This document shows, piece by piece, positions 44,977 to 54,142 of a stretch of 64,000 nt of DNA. This stretch comes from Flavobacteriaceae bacterium (lineage in GTDB: Bacteria > Bacteroidota > Bacteroidia > Flavobacteriales > Flavobacteriaceae): NCBI GenBank assembly GCA_018699935.1, contig JABISF010000018.1:1-64000 (forward strand), given 5' to 3'. Position 1 is the first letter of the stretch. The number at the start of each line of letters is the position of its first letter. A program made the translations under genes and the position numbers. The notes below the pieces were generated by a model. It was not told the origin of the DNA and made no database searches. It was given only the letters and a program-made list of their open reading frames with translations.

Positions 44977-45585
44977 ATGGCTTTTCAATTACCAGAATTA
45001 CCTTATTCCTATGACGCCTTGGCACCACATATCGATGCGCGGACGATGGAAATACACCATAGCAAACACCACAACGGCTATACTACCAATTTAAACAATG
45101 CAATTGCAAATACTGATTTAGAGGGACAGTCCATCGAAGAACTGCTCAAAAATCTTGATATGAACAACAAAGCGGTTCGAAATAACGGTGGTGGTTTTTA
45201 CAATCATTCCCTTTTTTGGAAAGTATTGGCTCCAAATGGAGGGGGAACACCCAATGGAGCAGTCGCCAACGCCATAAACGATGCCTTTGGTTCTTATGAC
45301 GCTTTTAAAGAAGCGTTTGCTAAGGCTGCAGCAACACAATTCGGTTCCGGTTGGGCATGGCTTTGTGTTCATCCCGGAGGAAAAGTCGATGTTTGCTCCA
45401 CGGCCAACCAAGATAATCCTATGATGCCAGGCATTGGATGTGGAGGAACACCCATTCTTGGACTGGATGTTTGGGAGCATGCGTACTATTTAAATTACCA
45501 AAACAGAAGACCGGATTATATCCAAGCCTTTTTTAACTTGATTAACTGGGATCAAGTGAACGAAAATTACGACAAGGCTAAGTAG
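44977..45585 (+). CDS. sodA: superoxide dismutase, predicted Mn type
   Basis: A 202-residue cytoplasmic enzyme that dismutates superoxide. Metal ligands are His27, His77, Asp164 and His168 in the segments [18 protein letters not shown] and [11 protein letters not shown]. The glycine run before NHSLFW and the ANQDNP motif with its Gln favour manganese over iron, though many enzymes are cambialistic. It is monocistronic, with a promoter 22 bases upstream and a strong terminator downstream. Confidence 0.95.
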   Translation: MAFQLPELPYSYDALAPHIDARTMEIHHSKHHNGYTTNLNNAIANTDLEGQSIEELLKNLDMNNKAVRNNGGGFYNHSLFWKVLAPNGGGTPNGAVANAINDAFGSYDAFKEAFAKAAATQFGSGWAWLCVHPGGKVDVCSTANQDNPMMPGIGCGGTPILGLDVWEHAYYLNYQNRRPDYIQAFFNLINWDQVNENYDKAK

Positions 45586-45610
45586 CATTTTCTTACAATT
45601 TGGGGTAAAA

Positions 45611-45667
45611 ATAAAAAGGAGGAATAAATTCCTCCTTTTTTAGCCCCAAACTTACCATGAACTTAAC
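45611..45667 (+). terminator. sodA terminator, first copy of a 57-bp repeat
   Basis: AAAAAGGAGGA-ataaa-TCCTCCTTTTT forms a near-perfect 11-12 bp stem with U-run at 45613-45641, extended by TTTGGGG/CCCCAAA outside. It is bidirectional in form. The hairpin and flanking GCCCCAAA...CTTACCATGAACTTAAC are repeated at 45753-45808. Confidence 0.9.
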
Positions 45668-45752
45668 GTTCTTGGTGCAATAAATATAGTTTTTTAAAAA
45701 AAATTGCAGGCTTTAAATTGTAAAAAGTTTATAACTTTATAAATGGTTTTAA

Positions 45753-45808
45753 ATAAAAAGGAGGAATAAATTCCTCCTTTTTGCCCCAAATCTTACCATG
45801 AACTTAAC
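45753..45808 (-). terminator. purF-side terminator, second copy of the repeat
   Basis: The same hairpin as at 45611-45667 with the same right flank; the copies differ by two small indels. It would end leftward purF transcription. About 85 bases separate the copies. Confidence 0.85.
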
Positions 45809-45896
45809 CTACTTATGTTCTGGTGATGTAAAGATGCTATACTTCCTGATTTATTCAATAAAATTTAGATGAAATGCAAATATTGTCGTTAATGGG

Positions 45897-47795
45897 CTAA
45901 TAGGCTCTTTCGGACTTCCCTTCATAGAAGTTGACAAAGGCTCTATTCACCACTTTGTTTCCTCCAGGAGTGGGATAATCCCCTGTAAAATACCAATCGC
46001 CTAAATTTTCTGGACACGCTTTGTGCAAGGCAGACACTTTTTGAAAAATGATGTCAATTTCCGCATGGATCGTATCATTCTTGAGCATACTGGCGATTTT
46101 GGCAGAAATCATTTCATCCGTAAAAGGATCGTAAATCGCTTTCACGAAATTAGTTGAAACTTGATGGGCGTCTTCCAGGTTGGCTTTACAGTTTTTGTAG
46201 ACCGAGTCCATCGTAATGTCATAAGTGCCCCTGTCCTTATGCAGCTCAAGTGCTGCATTAAAGGCAATAAACTCTTCCAGCTTGGCCATGTCTATTCCGT
46301 AACAGTCCGGATAACGAATTTGGGGTGCGCTGGAAACCACCACAATCCGCTTGGGTTTTAGCCGATCCAACATCTTCAAAATACTCTTTTTCAAAGTAGT
46401 CCCGCGAACAATACTATCATCAATAATCACCAAATTGTCCTGAGGCTGCACCACTCCGTAGGTAATATCGTACACATGACCTACCAAATCGTCGCGACTG
46501 TTGTCTTGTGTGATAAAGGTTCTTAGTTTCACATCTTTGATCGCAATTTTTTCGATGCGGGGTTTAAGATGAAGAATTTTTTGAAACGCCACTTTGTCTA
46601 TGGGACCATTGTCAGGAACTAAATTTTCTAATTCGGTTTTGATATGATCTTGTACGGCACCAATTAACCCATAGAAAGAAGTCTCAGCCGTATTGGGAAT
46701 GAACGAAAATACTGTATTTTCTAAATCCCCTTCAATCGCTTTATGCACCGATGGAAAGAGCGCACTGCCCAATTGCTTACGTTCTTTGTAGATGGCGGCA
46801 TCGCTCCCTCGCGAGAAATAAATTCGTTCAAACGAACAGGCTTTTCGCTCGAGGGGTGGGAGTATTTCGTGTAAATCGGAGGTGCCGTTCATTTTGGTAA
46901 TCAGCGCATTACCCGGAGGCAATTCTTTAATGCGGTCGTAATCCACGTTGAATACGGTTTGTATCACCGGACGCTCCGAGGCTACAACCACAATTTCATC
47001 GTCTGTATAATAATAGGCGGGCCGAATTCCAGAAGGATCCCTCAACACAAAAGAATCTCCGTGCCCCAAAAGTCCGGCTATGGCGTAACCCCCATCCCAA
47101 TCCTTGGAAGATTTGCGTAAGATTTTGGCTACATTAAGTCGTTCTGCGATTTGAGGAGAAGCCTCGGCTTTGTTGTACCCTTCTTTTTTTAATTTTTTAT
47201 AAATCTTTGCCACCGCATCGTCCAAGAAATGACCTATTTTTTCCATCACCGTGACAGTATCTGCTTGTTCCTTGGGGTGTTGCCCCAATTTGACAAGATT
47301 GGCAAACAATTCGCTGACATTGGTCATATTAAAATTTCCGGCAACAATCAAATTCCGATGTTTCCAATTGTTTTGCCGCAGGAAAGGGTGTACGCTTTCA
47401 ATGCTGTTCTTGCCAAAGGTTCCATAACGCACATGCCCCAACATGAGCTCTCCCACATAAGGTACTGTAGCTTTGAGTCTTTCCAGATCTTCCAAAAGTT
47501 TTTCATCTGCTTCACAGGCAGCAAGAATCCGTTCGTTGATGGTCTTAAAAACGTCTTGAATGGGTTGCGCCTCTGCAGAACGTACACGACTGATATAACG
47601 ATAGCCCGGAGGCATATTGAATTTTATGCTGGCAAAACCCGCACCATCATGACCCCGATTGTGCTGTTTTTCCATCAATAAGTACATTTTATTGATGCCG
47701 TAAAGCGAGCTTCCGTATTTTTCTTTGTAATAAGAAAGGGGTTTCTTTAAGTGTAGGAGGGCAATTCCACATTCGTGCTTAATCGCATCGCTCAT
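45897..47795 (-). CDS. purF: amidophosphoribosyltransferase-like (Bacteroidota long form)
   Basis: A 632-residue class II glutamine amidotransferase fused to a phosphoribosyltransferase; the reaction is PRPP plus glutamine to phosphoribosylamine, the first step of purine synthesis. Cys9 in KHECGIALL would become the N-terminal nucleophile after removal of an 8-residue propeptide. EKQHNRGHDGAGFASI and GHVRYGTFG are glutaminase motifs; VIIDDSIVRGTTLKKSI is the PRPP loop. It is longer than the roughly 500-residue enzymes of enterics, with extra inserted segments. It lies 10 bases after pfkB, so probably one operon. Confidence 0.9.
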   Translation of the reverse strand: MSDAIKHECGIALLHLKKPLSYYKEKYGSSLYGINKMYLLMEKQHNRGHDGAGFASIKFNMPPGYRYISRVRSAEAQPIQDVFKTINERILAACEADEKLLEDLERLKATVPYVGELMLGHVRYGTFGKNSIESVHPFLRQNNWKHRNLIVAGNFNMTNVSELFANLVKLGQHPKEQADTVTVMEKIGHFLDDAVAKIYKKLKKEGYNKAEASPQIAERLNVAKILRKSSKDWDGGYAIAGLLGHGDSFVLRDPSGIRPAYYYTDDEIVVVASERPVIQTVFNVDYDRIKELPPGNALITKMNGTSDLHEILPPLERKACSFERIYFSRGSDAAIYKERKQLGSALFPSVHKAIEGDLENTVFSFIPNTAETSFYGLIGAVQDHIKTELENLVPDNGPIDKVAFQKILHLKPRIEKIAIKDVKLRTFITQDNSRDDLVGHVYDITYGVVQPQDNLVIIDDSIVRGTTLKKSILKMLDRLKPKRIVVVSSAPQIRYPDCYGIDMAKLEEFIAFNAALELHKDRGTYDITMDSVYKNCKANLEDAHQVSTNFVKAIYDPFTDEMISAKIASMLKNDTIHAEIDIIFQKVSALHKACPENLGDWYFTGDYPTPGGNKVVNRAFVNFYEGKSERAY

Positions 47796-47805
47796 AATGA
47801 TCGTG

Positions 47806-48735
47806 TTATTGGAGTTCTATTTCAAATTCAGTTAGTGATTTAAAGGCATTTAAACGTCTATTCAAAGCCGGAGTAGATAAATTCTCCAAGGCAGTAGTTC
47901 CAAATTCTTGAACCGTAAAGGAGGCCAAAGCGGCACCAAAAATGATGGCTGATTTCATATCAGCAACTGCTGTAGATTTTCTTTGCGCCAAATAGCCTGC
48001 AAATCCTCCAATAAAACTATCCCCAGCGCCCGTGGGGTCAAACACTTCCTCCAGAGGCAGTGCCGGCGCACAAAAAACATGTTCGTGATAAAACAATAAT
48101 GCTCCGTGTTCTCCTTTTTTAATAATGACATATTTGGGACCCATCTGATGCAGTTTTTTTGCAGCCGCCACCAAGGAGTGTTCTTCGGTTAGCATGCGCG
48201 CTTCTTCATCGTTGATGGAAAGTACGTCGACGCGGGCAATGACCTCATCCAGCTTCTCGCGATAATCCGCAATCCAAAAATTCATGGTGTCCAAAATCAC
48301 CAATCGGTCTTTGGATTCCATTTGATTCAAAACTTCCAATTGTAAACTGGGATCCAAATTGCCCAAAAGCACAAAGGAAGCGTCTTTGAAGTGTTGCGGC
48401 ACCACCGGTCTGAATTGAGTCAACACATTCAATTGGGTGTCTAAGGTGGTGCGGGTGTTTAAATCATTGTGATATTTCCCGCTCCAAAAAAAAGTTTTTC
48501 CTCCTTTGATGGTTTCCACTCCCGTTAAATCAATCCCTCGATCCAATAATAATTGTTTGTGATTTTTATCAAAATCTTCACCAATGACGGATACTAAGGC
48601 ACAATCTGTATGGAACTGGGAGGCAGCTAAACCAATGTAAGTAGCACAGCCCCCTAGAATTTTATCGGTTTTCCCAAAGGGGGTTTCGATGGCATCGTAG
48701 GCCATTGTACCTACGACCAAAAGCTTGTTGTTCAT
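47806..48735 (-). CDS. PfkB-family carbohydrate/nucleoside kinase
   Basis: A 309-residue ribokinase-fold kinase. It has GGCATYIGLAASQF near the N-terminus and the PfkB signature FDPTGAGDSFIGGFAGYLA with the catalytic Asp and anion hole. The substrate (sugar, adenosine or another nucleoside) cannot be told. It is the first gene of a pair with purF, suggesting a purine link by neighbourhood. Confidence 0.88.
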   Translation of the reverse strand: MNNKLLVVGTMAYDAIETPFGKTDKILGGCATYIGLAASQFHTDCALVSVIGEDFDKNHKQLLLDRGIDLTGVETIKGGKTFFWSGKYHNDLNTRTTLDTQLNVLTQFRPVVPQHFKDASFVLLGNLDPSLQLEVLNQMESKDRLVILDTMNFWIADYREKLDEVIARVDVLSINDEEARMLTEEHSLVAAAKKLHQMGPKYVIIKKGEHGALLFYHEHVFCAPALPLEEVFDPTGAGDSFIGGFAGYLAQRKSTAVADMKSAIIFGAALASFTVQEFGTTALENLSTPALNRRLNAFKSLTEFEIELQ

Positions 48736-48740
48736 AGTAC

Positions 48741-48765
48741 AAAAATAAGAAACTCCTGTGGGAGT
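48741..48765 (-). terminator. terminator of the purN-rnhA unit
   Basis: On the minus strand ACTCC-caca-GGAGT (48752-48765) is followed by TTCTTATTTTTG. The stem is short, so the call is moderate. The same bases hold a possible pfkB -7 element TATTTTTG at 48740-48747. Confidence 0.45.
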
Positions 48766-48816
48766 ACTGCTGTGGATACGAAAGATTTTACATAAAAATT
48801 AACGAATCCTTCAAAA

Positions 48817-49296
48817 CTATTGAACTCTTGGGTTTTGCTGTTCAAAATAGCTGTCTAGGATCAAATTTTTTCCTTTAGCAGCTCCGACAGCCAAACGGTC
48901 ACAACGCTCATTTTGAGGATGTTGATTATGCCCTTTGACCCATTGAAAATGAACCGTGTGTTTGCGATAGATCAACAAAAAACGGCGCCATAAATCGGGG
49001 TTTTTTTTGTCTTTAAATGCTTTTTTCTCCCAACCAAAGACCCATTTTTTTTCAACAGCATCCACCACATATTTGGAATCGGAATAAACCACCACCTCCA
49101 TGGGTGCTTTTTTTAAGAGCTCCAAACCTCTAATAACTGCCAATAATTCCATACGATTGTTGGTCGTCCATTGAAACCCTTGAGAAAACTCCTTGCTGTA
49201 TTGCATCCCGGCCCATTCCAAAATGATGCCGTAGCCCCCCGGACCCGGGTTTCCCAAGGCTGATCCGTCGGTGTAGAGATAGACTGCTTTAGACAT
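48817..49296 (-). CDS. rnhA: ribonuclease HI
   Basis: A 159-residue RNase H read from ATG 49296. The frame is open to 49332, but those residues overlap the purN end and are not family-like. YTDGSALGNPGPGGYG begins the domain; RMELLAVIRGLELL, VVYSDSKYVVDAV and VKGHNQHPQNERCDRLA supply the remaining Asp/Glu/His residues. It degrades RNA in RNA-DNA hybrids. It overlaps purN by 8 bases. Confidence 0.94.
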   Translation of the reverse strand: MSKAVYLYTDGSALGNPGPGGYGIILEWAGMQYSKEFSQGFQWTTNNRMELLAVIRGLELLKKAPMEVVVYSDSKYVVDAVEKKWVFGWEKKAFKDKKNPDLWRRFLLIYRKHTVHFQWVKGHNQHPQNERCDRLAVGAAKGKNLILDSYFEQQNPRVQ

Positions 49297-49876
49297 TTTG
49301 GTGGGTGGGGAATAAAAGTTGTTCCAAAACAACAGGAAAGTGTTGGTACTCTAGGGTGTGAACTTTGTCCGCGATGGTTGAAGGTGTGTCTCCGGTATGA
49401 ATTGCTGTGGTAGCTTGAAAAATAATCGCCCCTTCGTCATATTTTTCGTTCACGTAGTGGATGGTGATTCCGCTCTCTTTTTCCCTATTGGTTTTCACCG
49501 CCTGATGAACCGCTGCTCCATACATCCCTTTACCCCCGTATTTGGGCAGTAATGCCGGATGAATATTGATGATTTGAAGGGGAAATGTAGCCACAAATGC
49601 TGCCGGAATCTTCCATAAAAACCCTGCCAAAACAATCAAATCGGGTTGCAGCTGCTGCACTTGTTCCAAAACCCATCCCGTTTCAAATTGTTCTCTTGTA
49701 AAGGGTATCCCCTTAATTCCAAAGGGTTTGATGCGCTCTAAAACTTGGGCTTGGGGTCTGTTGGTGAAGACGGCTGCAATGGACACCCGCTTGTCTTGTT
49801 CAAAATATTTGGAAATATTTTCAACATTTGTGCCACTTCCGGAAGCAAATAAAACTAGTTTTTTTTTCAAATTCAC
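49289..49876 (-). CDS. purN: phosphoribosylglycinamide formyltransferase
   Basis: A 195-residue GART: LVLFASGSGTNVENI (phosphate loop), IVLAGFLWKIP, INIHPALLPKYGGKGMYG with the catalytic Asn-His, and ESGITIHYVNEKYDEGAII with the Asp. It transfers formyl from 10-formyl-THF to GAR in purine synthesis. A -7 element for the leftward unit is at 49919-49926 (minus strand TATTTTTG). Confidence 0.95.
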   Translation of the reverse strand: MNLKKKLVLFASGSGTNVENISKYFEQDKRVSIAAVFTNRPQAQVLERIKPFGIKGIPFTREQFETGWVLEQVQQLQPDLIVLAGFLWKIPAAFVATFPLQIINIHPALLPKYGGKGMYGAAVHQAVKTNREKESGITIHYVNEKYDEGAIIFQATTAIHTGDTPSTIADKVHTLEYQHFPVVLEQLLFPTHQNV

Positions 49877-49918
49877 AAGAAATTAGGTAGCTTTAACAGG
49901 AACAATTAACATTTCAAA

Positions 49919-49926
49919 CAAAAATA
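49919..49926 (-). promoter_or_regulatory. -7 promoter element of purN
   Basis: The minus strand reads TATTTTTG, an exact TAnnTTTG, 42 bases upstream of the purN ATG. It is back to back with the acpP promoter. Confidence 0.4.
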
Positions 49927-49971
49927 AAGGGATAATTTAAATGTAGAATGTGCTATTCCTTTAAAGTTTTA

Positions 49972-49979
49972 TATTTTTG
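49972..49979 (+). promoter_or_regulatory. -7 promoter element of the acpP-fabF-rnc-pyk operon
   Basis: TATTTTTG matches TAnnTTTG and is 32 bases before the acpP ATG. Confidence 0.5.
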
Positions 49980-50011
49980 TCCACATTTTAATATTAAAAA
50001 AACGCTGAACT

Positions 50012-50245
50012 ATGTCAGACATTTCATCCAGAGTAATCGCCATTATCGTTGACAAATTAGGAGTTGACGAAAACGAAGTCGTTCCAGAAGCAAGCTTCAC
50101 CAATGACCTAGGCGCAGATTCCCTTGACACTGTAGAATTAATTATGGAGTTTGAAAAAGAATTTGATATTCAAATTCCAGACGATCAAGCCGAAAATATC
50201 GCTACGGTCGGACAAGCCATTCAGTTTATCGAACAAGCAGACTAA
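50012..50245 (+). CDS. acpP: acyl carrier protein
   Basis: A 77-residue acidic protein with [15 protein letters not shown]; Ser37 carries the phosphopantetheine arm. It holds growing fatty-acyl chains. It is the first gene of an operon with fabF 11 bases downstream. Confidence 0.97.
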   Translation: MSDISSRVIAIIVDKLGVDENEVVPEASFTNDLGADSLDTVELIMEFEKEFDIQIPDDQAENIATVGQAIQFIEQAD

Positions 50246-50256
50246 AAAGTGTTGCC

Positions 50257-51507
50257 ATGAATCCAAGACGTGTAGTTGTTACCGGATTGGGGGCACTCAC
50301 TCCTATTGGAAATACCCTCTCAACTTATTGGGAGGGTTTATTATCTGGTACCAGTGGAGCAGCACCCATCACCTATTTCGATGCCTCTCGATTCAAAACA
50401 CAATTTGCTTGTGAACTCAAAAATTTTGATCCTCTAGAGACGCTGGATCGAAAAGAAGCCCGTAAATATGATCGCTTTGCACAATATGCTTTGGTCAGTA
50501 CGGCCGAGGCCATAGCGGATTCGGGTTTGGATGTTGAACGCTTAGACAAAGATCGTGTGGGTGTCATTTGGGGTGCCGGTATTGGAGGTTTGGAGACGTT
50601 TCAAAATGAAGTCCTCAATTTTGCTGCCGGAGGCGAAAATCCTCGATTCAATCCTTTTTTTATCCCTAAAATGATTGCGGACATTGCTCCGGGGCTAATT
50701 TCCATTAAATATGGATTTAGAGGGCCCAACTTTGCCACGGTTTCGGCCTGTGCCTCTTCCTCCAATGCCATGATTGATGCCCTCAATTATATCCGATTGG
50801 GATATGCTGACATCATCGTTTCGGGAGGTTCGGAAGCTGCCGTGACCAAAGCAGGAATTGGTGGATTTAATGCCATGCATGCGCTTTCAACACGCAATGA
50901 TGATCCTGCCACTGCTTCCCGTCCTTTTGACAAAGAAAGAGATGGCTTTGTTTTGGGAGAGGGTTCAGGCACCTTGATCCTCGAAGAATACGAACATGCT
51001 AAAGCACGAGGTGCCACCATCTATGCCGAATTGGCGGGTGGAGGACTTTCAGCTGACGCTTATCATATGACGGCTCCTCATCCCGAAGGGCTAGGTGCCC
51101 GAAAGGTGATGGAAAACTGCTTGCGCGACGCCCAGTTACAAGCTACGGATGTAGATATCATCAATATGCATGGAACATCAACCCCTTTGGGAGATGTCGC
51201 TGAATCCAATGCCATCGTCTCGGTCTTTGGTGAACATGCCTATGCTATGAATATCAATTCTACCAAATCTATGACAGGACATTTGTTGGGAGCAGCAGGA
51301 GCCGTTGAGGCCATCGCTTCCATATTGGCCATCAAACACGGCATCGTTCCGCCGACCATCAATCATAAAACGGTGGATGAAAATATTGATCCTAAAATCA
51401 ATTTCACTTTTGGAAAACCACAAAAACGAGAAGTGAATGTGGCACTGTCCAACACTTTTGGTTTTGGTGGACATAACGCTTGTGTCTTATTCAAAAAAAT
51501 AGAATAA
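50257..51507 (+). CDS. fabF: beta-ketoacyl-ACP synthase II
   Basis: A 416-residue condensing enzyme that elongates acyl-ACP with malonyl-ACP. The catalytic triad is Cys165 (VSACASSSNAM), His305 (NMHGTSTPLGD) and His342 (SMTGHLLGAAG). Length and order match FabF. It is followed by rnc after 10 bases. Confidence 0.97.
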   Translation: MNPRRVVVTGLGALTPIGNTLSTYWEGLLSGTSGAAPITYFDASRFKTQFACELKNFDPLETLDRKEARKYDRFAQYALVSTAEAIADSGLDVERLDKDRVGVIWGAGIGGLETFQNEVLNFAAGGENPRFNPFFIPKMIADIAPGLISIKYGFRGPNFATVSACASSSNAMIDALNYIRLGYADIIVSGGSEAAVTKAGIGGFNAMHALSTRNDDPATASRPFDKERDGFVLGEGSGTLILEEYEHAKARGATIYAELAGGGLSADAYHMTAPHPEGLGARKVMENCLRDAQLQATDVDIINMHGTSTPLGDVAESNAIVSVFGEHAYAMNINSTKSMTGHLLGAAGAVEAIASILAIKHGIVPPTINHKTVDENIDPKINFTFGKPQKREVNVALSNTFGFGGHNACVLFKKIE

Positions 51508-51517
51508 CTCCCTCCCT

Positions 51518-52252
51518 TTGAAATTGCTTAAATACATACAAAACTCCCGCAACAACACCTCAGGGAGTTTTTTTTCGCAGTTAAAAGCCACTTTAAATAT
51601 TCGACCCAATAACAAAGAGGTCTATAAAAAAGCATTTACCCACAGTTCCGTAAACCTAAAAGATGATCAGGGCAACCGCATCAATTTTGAACGCTTGGAG
51701 TTTTTGGGGGATGCCCTTTTAAACACTGTCATTTCGGAATATCTTTTTGAATTATTCCCCTTTGCCAGTGAAGGGGAGCTGACCAAAATTAGAGCTAAAA
51801 TTGTCAGTCGCGAATCCTTGAATGCCATTGGAAGGCAAATGCAATTGATGACTTTGGCGGAAACTTCCAACAACAAAAACTTTGGAAACAACATTCATGG
51901 AAATCTGTTGGAATCACTTTTGGGCGCCATTTTTATGGATAAAGGCTATGAAAAAGCAAAAATTTATATTCTTCAAAAAATTATTGCCCCCTATGTCGAC
52001 ATGGAAAGCATCGACAAAAGTGTATTGAGCTATAAAAGCCTTTTGATCGAATGGGCGCAAAAAAACAAACAACAACTCCACTTCAAAACGGAATCGGACG
52101 AGGGATTGGATCCCGAAATAAATTATTTTTCTGCCATTTATTTGGAACAAAAATTGATCACAAAAGCGCGCAACAGCTCTAAGAAAAAAGCCGAAGAAAA
52201 GGCCGCACAACACGCCTATCACGCATTAAAACTGAAGAGCACGCATGAATAA
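51518..52252 (+). CDS. rnc: ribonuclease III
   Basis: A 244-residue double-strand-specific endoribonuclease. The nuclease signature is NFERLEFLGDALLN; the second acidic cluster is LLESLLGAIFMDKG; a double-stranded-RNA-binding domain fills the C-terminus. The start is a TTG at 51518. A terminator-like hairpin lies within codons 8-20. The gene overlaps the next by 8 bases. Confidence 0.95.
   Translation: MKLLKYIQNSRNNTSGSFFSQLKATLNIRPNNKEVYKKAFTHSSVNLKDDQGNRINFERLEFLGDALLNTVISEYLFELFPFASEGELTKIRAKIVSRESLNAIGRQMQLMTLAETSNNKNFGNNIHGNLLESLLGAIFMDKGYEKAKIYILQKIIAPYVDMESIDKSVLSYKSLLIEWAQKNKQQLHFKTESDEGLDPEINYFSAIYLEQKLITKARNSSKKKAEEKAAQHAYHALKLKSTHE
51541..51575 (+). terminator. terminator-like hairpin inside the 5' end of rnc
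   Basis: AAACTCCC (51541-51548) pairs perfectly with GGGAGTTT (51563-51570) over a 14-base loop and runs into T8 (51568-51575). It sits 34 bases after the fabF stop and inside the rnc reading frame. It may attenuate read-through into rnc-pyk, or be an RNase III target for self-control. It may also simply be sequence encoding NSRNNTSGSFF. Confidence 0.55.
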
Positions 52253-52715
52253 AAAAGTATATTTTCTCGAGGAGCTTTCAGATCCCATTGAACTCTATAT
52301 GTTGGCGATTCACTCCCCGCTGAAAGACTATCAACTGGCTTATCGGTTGAATCAACATTTCGGGGCTCGGTTTAAAAGAACCCGAAAAGACATTGACAAT
52401 CCATTCCAAAAAACCTTTTATTCCCGTTTTGTTTGGAAACACGAAAAATACGGTTGGCAATGTGATTTTTTTGCCAATAAAGATATCCATCAAACCGCTC
52501 CGTCATCAAATAATGCGCTTTTATTTGATCTTCCCAGCGTAAATGCGGTATCTTTAATCACTGAATTTAAACAGGTAGATTTTTTTATTCAATCCGAAGA
52601 AAAAAACATAATAGACGAATTTGCACGGAACTTAAAAACCATGGAGGGTATTTCCATGAGTTATGTAGTGCCTACAGAAAAAATAAAAGACCAACTAAAC
52701 TTAATATTTGATTAA
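52245..52715 (+). CDS. IPExxxVDY family protein
   Basis: A 156-residue cytoplasmic protein of a Bacteroidota family typically found between rnc and pyk. The name motif is here in diverged form (LITEFKQVDFFIQ). Other features are LYMLAIHSPLKDYQLAYRLNQHFG and a hydrophobic-basic C-terminus. Function unknown. It is coupled to both neighbours by overlaps of 8 bases and 1 base. Confidence 0.88.
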   Translation: MNKKVYFLEELSDPIELYMLAIHSPLKDYQLAYRLNQHFGARFKRTRKDIDNPFQKTFYSRFVWKHEKYGWQCDFFANKDIHQTAPSSNNALLFDLPSVNAVSLITEFKQVDFFIQSEEKNIIDEFARNLKTMEGISMSYVVPTEKIKDQLNLIFD

Positions 52716-54142
52716 TGAGTTTTATTAAAAAAACTAAAATCGTTGCAACCTTAGGGCCTGCATCAGAGATCCCGGAAGTCATGGAAAAAATGATCTTGGA
52801 AGGGGTCAATGTCTTTCGAATTAATTTTTCTCACGCCAAGCATGAAGAAATCAGCAAACGTATAGCGACCATCAGAGCCATCGATGAAAAATTATCCACC
52901 CACACCTCCATACTTGCCGATTTGCAAGGGCCAAAACTCCGCGTGGGAGAGATGGAAGAGGGTGCCTTTGTTAATCCCGGCGATGAAGTTATTTTCACCA
53001 CCGACAGCCCTTTTGTAGGCAATGCCAAAAAGGCTTATATGAATTATTCCAATTTTCCTAAAGATGTTACAGCGGGAGAGCGTATCCTTTTGGACGACGG
53101 AAAACTAATTTTTGAGGTGGTAGAAACCAACAAAGACAATGCTGTTACCGCAAAAGTGGTTCAGGGTGGTGCCTTTAAATCCAACAAAGGAGTTAACCTG
53201 CCCAATACCAAAATTTCGCTTCCTGCATTGACCGAAAAAGATGTGCGCGATGCCAAATTTATTTTCACTCAAGACATTGATTGGATCGCCCTTTCTTTTG
53301 TTCGCAACAGTGACGACTTAAAAATGTTGAAAGATTTAATGGCGCAACATACCGACGAGAAAATTCCGATCATTTCTAAAATCGAAAAGCCCGAAGCCAT
53401 GGAAAACATCGACAAAATCATTGCTTACAGCGATGGCCTGATGGTCGCTCGAGGAGATTTGGGCGTTGAAATACCAGCAGAAGAAGTGCCCTTGGTACAA
53501 AAGAAATTGGTGAAACTGGCAAAAAAGGCGCGTATTCCGATTATTATCGCCACCCAAATGATGGAGACCATGATTGACAGTTTGACGGCTACCCGCGCAG
53601 AAGTCAATGATGTGGCCAACTCAGTGATGGACGGAGCCGATGCAGTAATGCTTTCTGGGGAAACCTCTGTTGGAAAATATCCTGTGGAAGTGATCCGCAC
53701 CATGACCAATATTTTAAGAACAGTGGAGAGTTCCGAATTGATTGTGGTTCCTCAAGAGGCACCCAACATTCGCACCAAGCGGTTTATCACTAAATCCATT
53801 TGTTATCACGCCTCGCAGTTGGCCAAAGGGATCCAGGCAAAAGCCATCTGTACTTTGACCAACAGTGGGTATACAGCCTATCAAATTTCTGCATGGCGCC
53901 CTTCCTCGCACATCTTGGTATTTACTTCCAACAAGCGTATTTTGACGCAGTTGAATTTACTTTGGGGGGTGAAAGCTTTTTACTACAACAATTTGAATAG
54001 TACGGATAAAACAGTAACCGAAATCAATCAAATCGCCATGAAAATGGGCTACTTGGAAGAGGAAGACATGGTGGTTAACCTGACTTCTATGCCGATCGAA
54101 GAAAAAGGGATGGTGAACACCCTGAGAGTCTCCATTGTGTAA
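52715..54142 (+). CDS. pyk: pyruvate kinase
   Basis: A 475-residue glycolytic enzyme making pyruvate and ATP from phosphoenolpyruvate and ADP. KIVATLGPAS at the N-terminus, IISKIEKPEAMENIDKII with the catalytic Lys and Glu, and ATRAEVNDVANSVMDGADAVMLSGETSVGKYPVE are the hallmark segments. The last gene of the operon, it overlaps the previous stop as TAATG. Its stop directly abuts the convergent dinB stop. Confidence 0.97.
   Translation: MSFIKKTKIVATLGPASEIPEVMEKMILEGVNVFRINFSHAKHEEISKRIATIRAIDEKLSTHTSILADLQGPKLRVGEMEEGAFVNPGDEVIFTTDSPFVGNAKKAYMNYSNFPKDVTAGERILLDDGKLIFEVVETNKDNAVTAKVVQGGAFKSNKGVNLPNTKISLPALTEKDVRDAKFIFTQDIDWIALSFVRNSDDLKMLKDLMAQHTDEKIPIISKIEKPEAMENIDKIIAYSDGLMVARGDLGVEIPAEEVPLVQKKLVKLAKKARIPIIIATQMMETMIDSLTATRAEVNDVANSVMDGADAVMLSGETSVGKYPVEVIRTMTNILRTVESSELIVVPQEAPNIRTKRFITKSICYHASQLAKGIQAKAICTLTNSGYTAYQISAWRPSSHILVFTSNKRILTQLNLLWGVKAFYYNNLNSTDKTVTEINQIAMKMGYLEEEDMVVNLTSMPIEEKGMVNTLRVSIV

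Noticed and set aside
45611-45808. Two repeated units considered as a CRISPR fragment
   Set aside because: Each unit contains a terminator hairpin, spacing is 85 bases and there are only two copies, with no cas genes.
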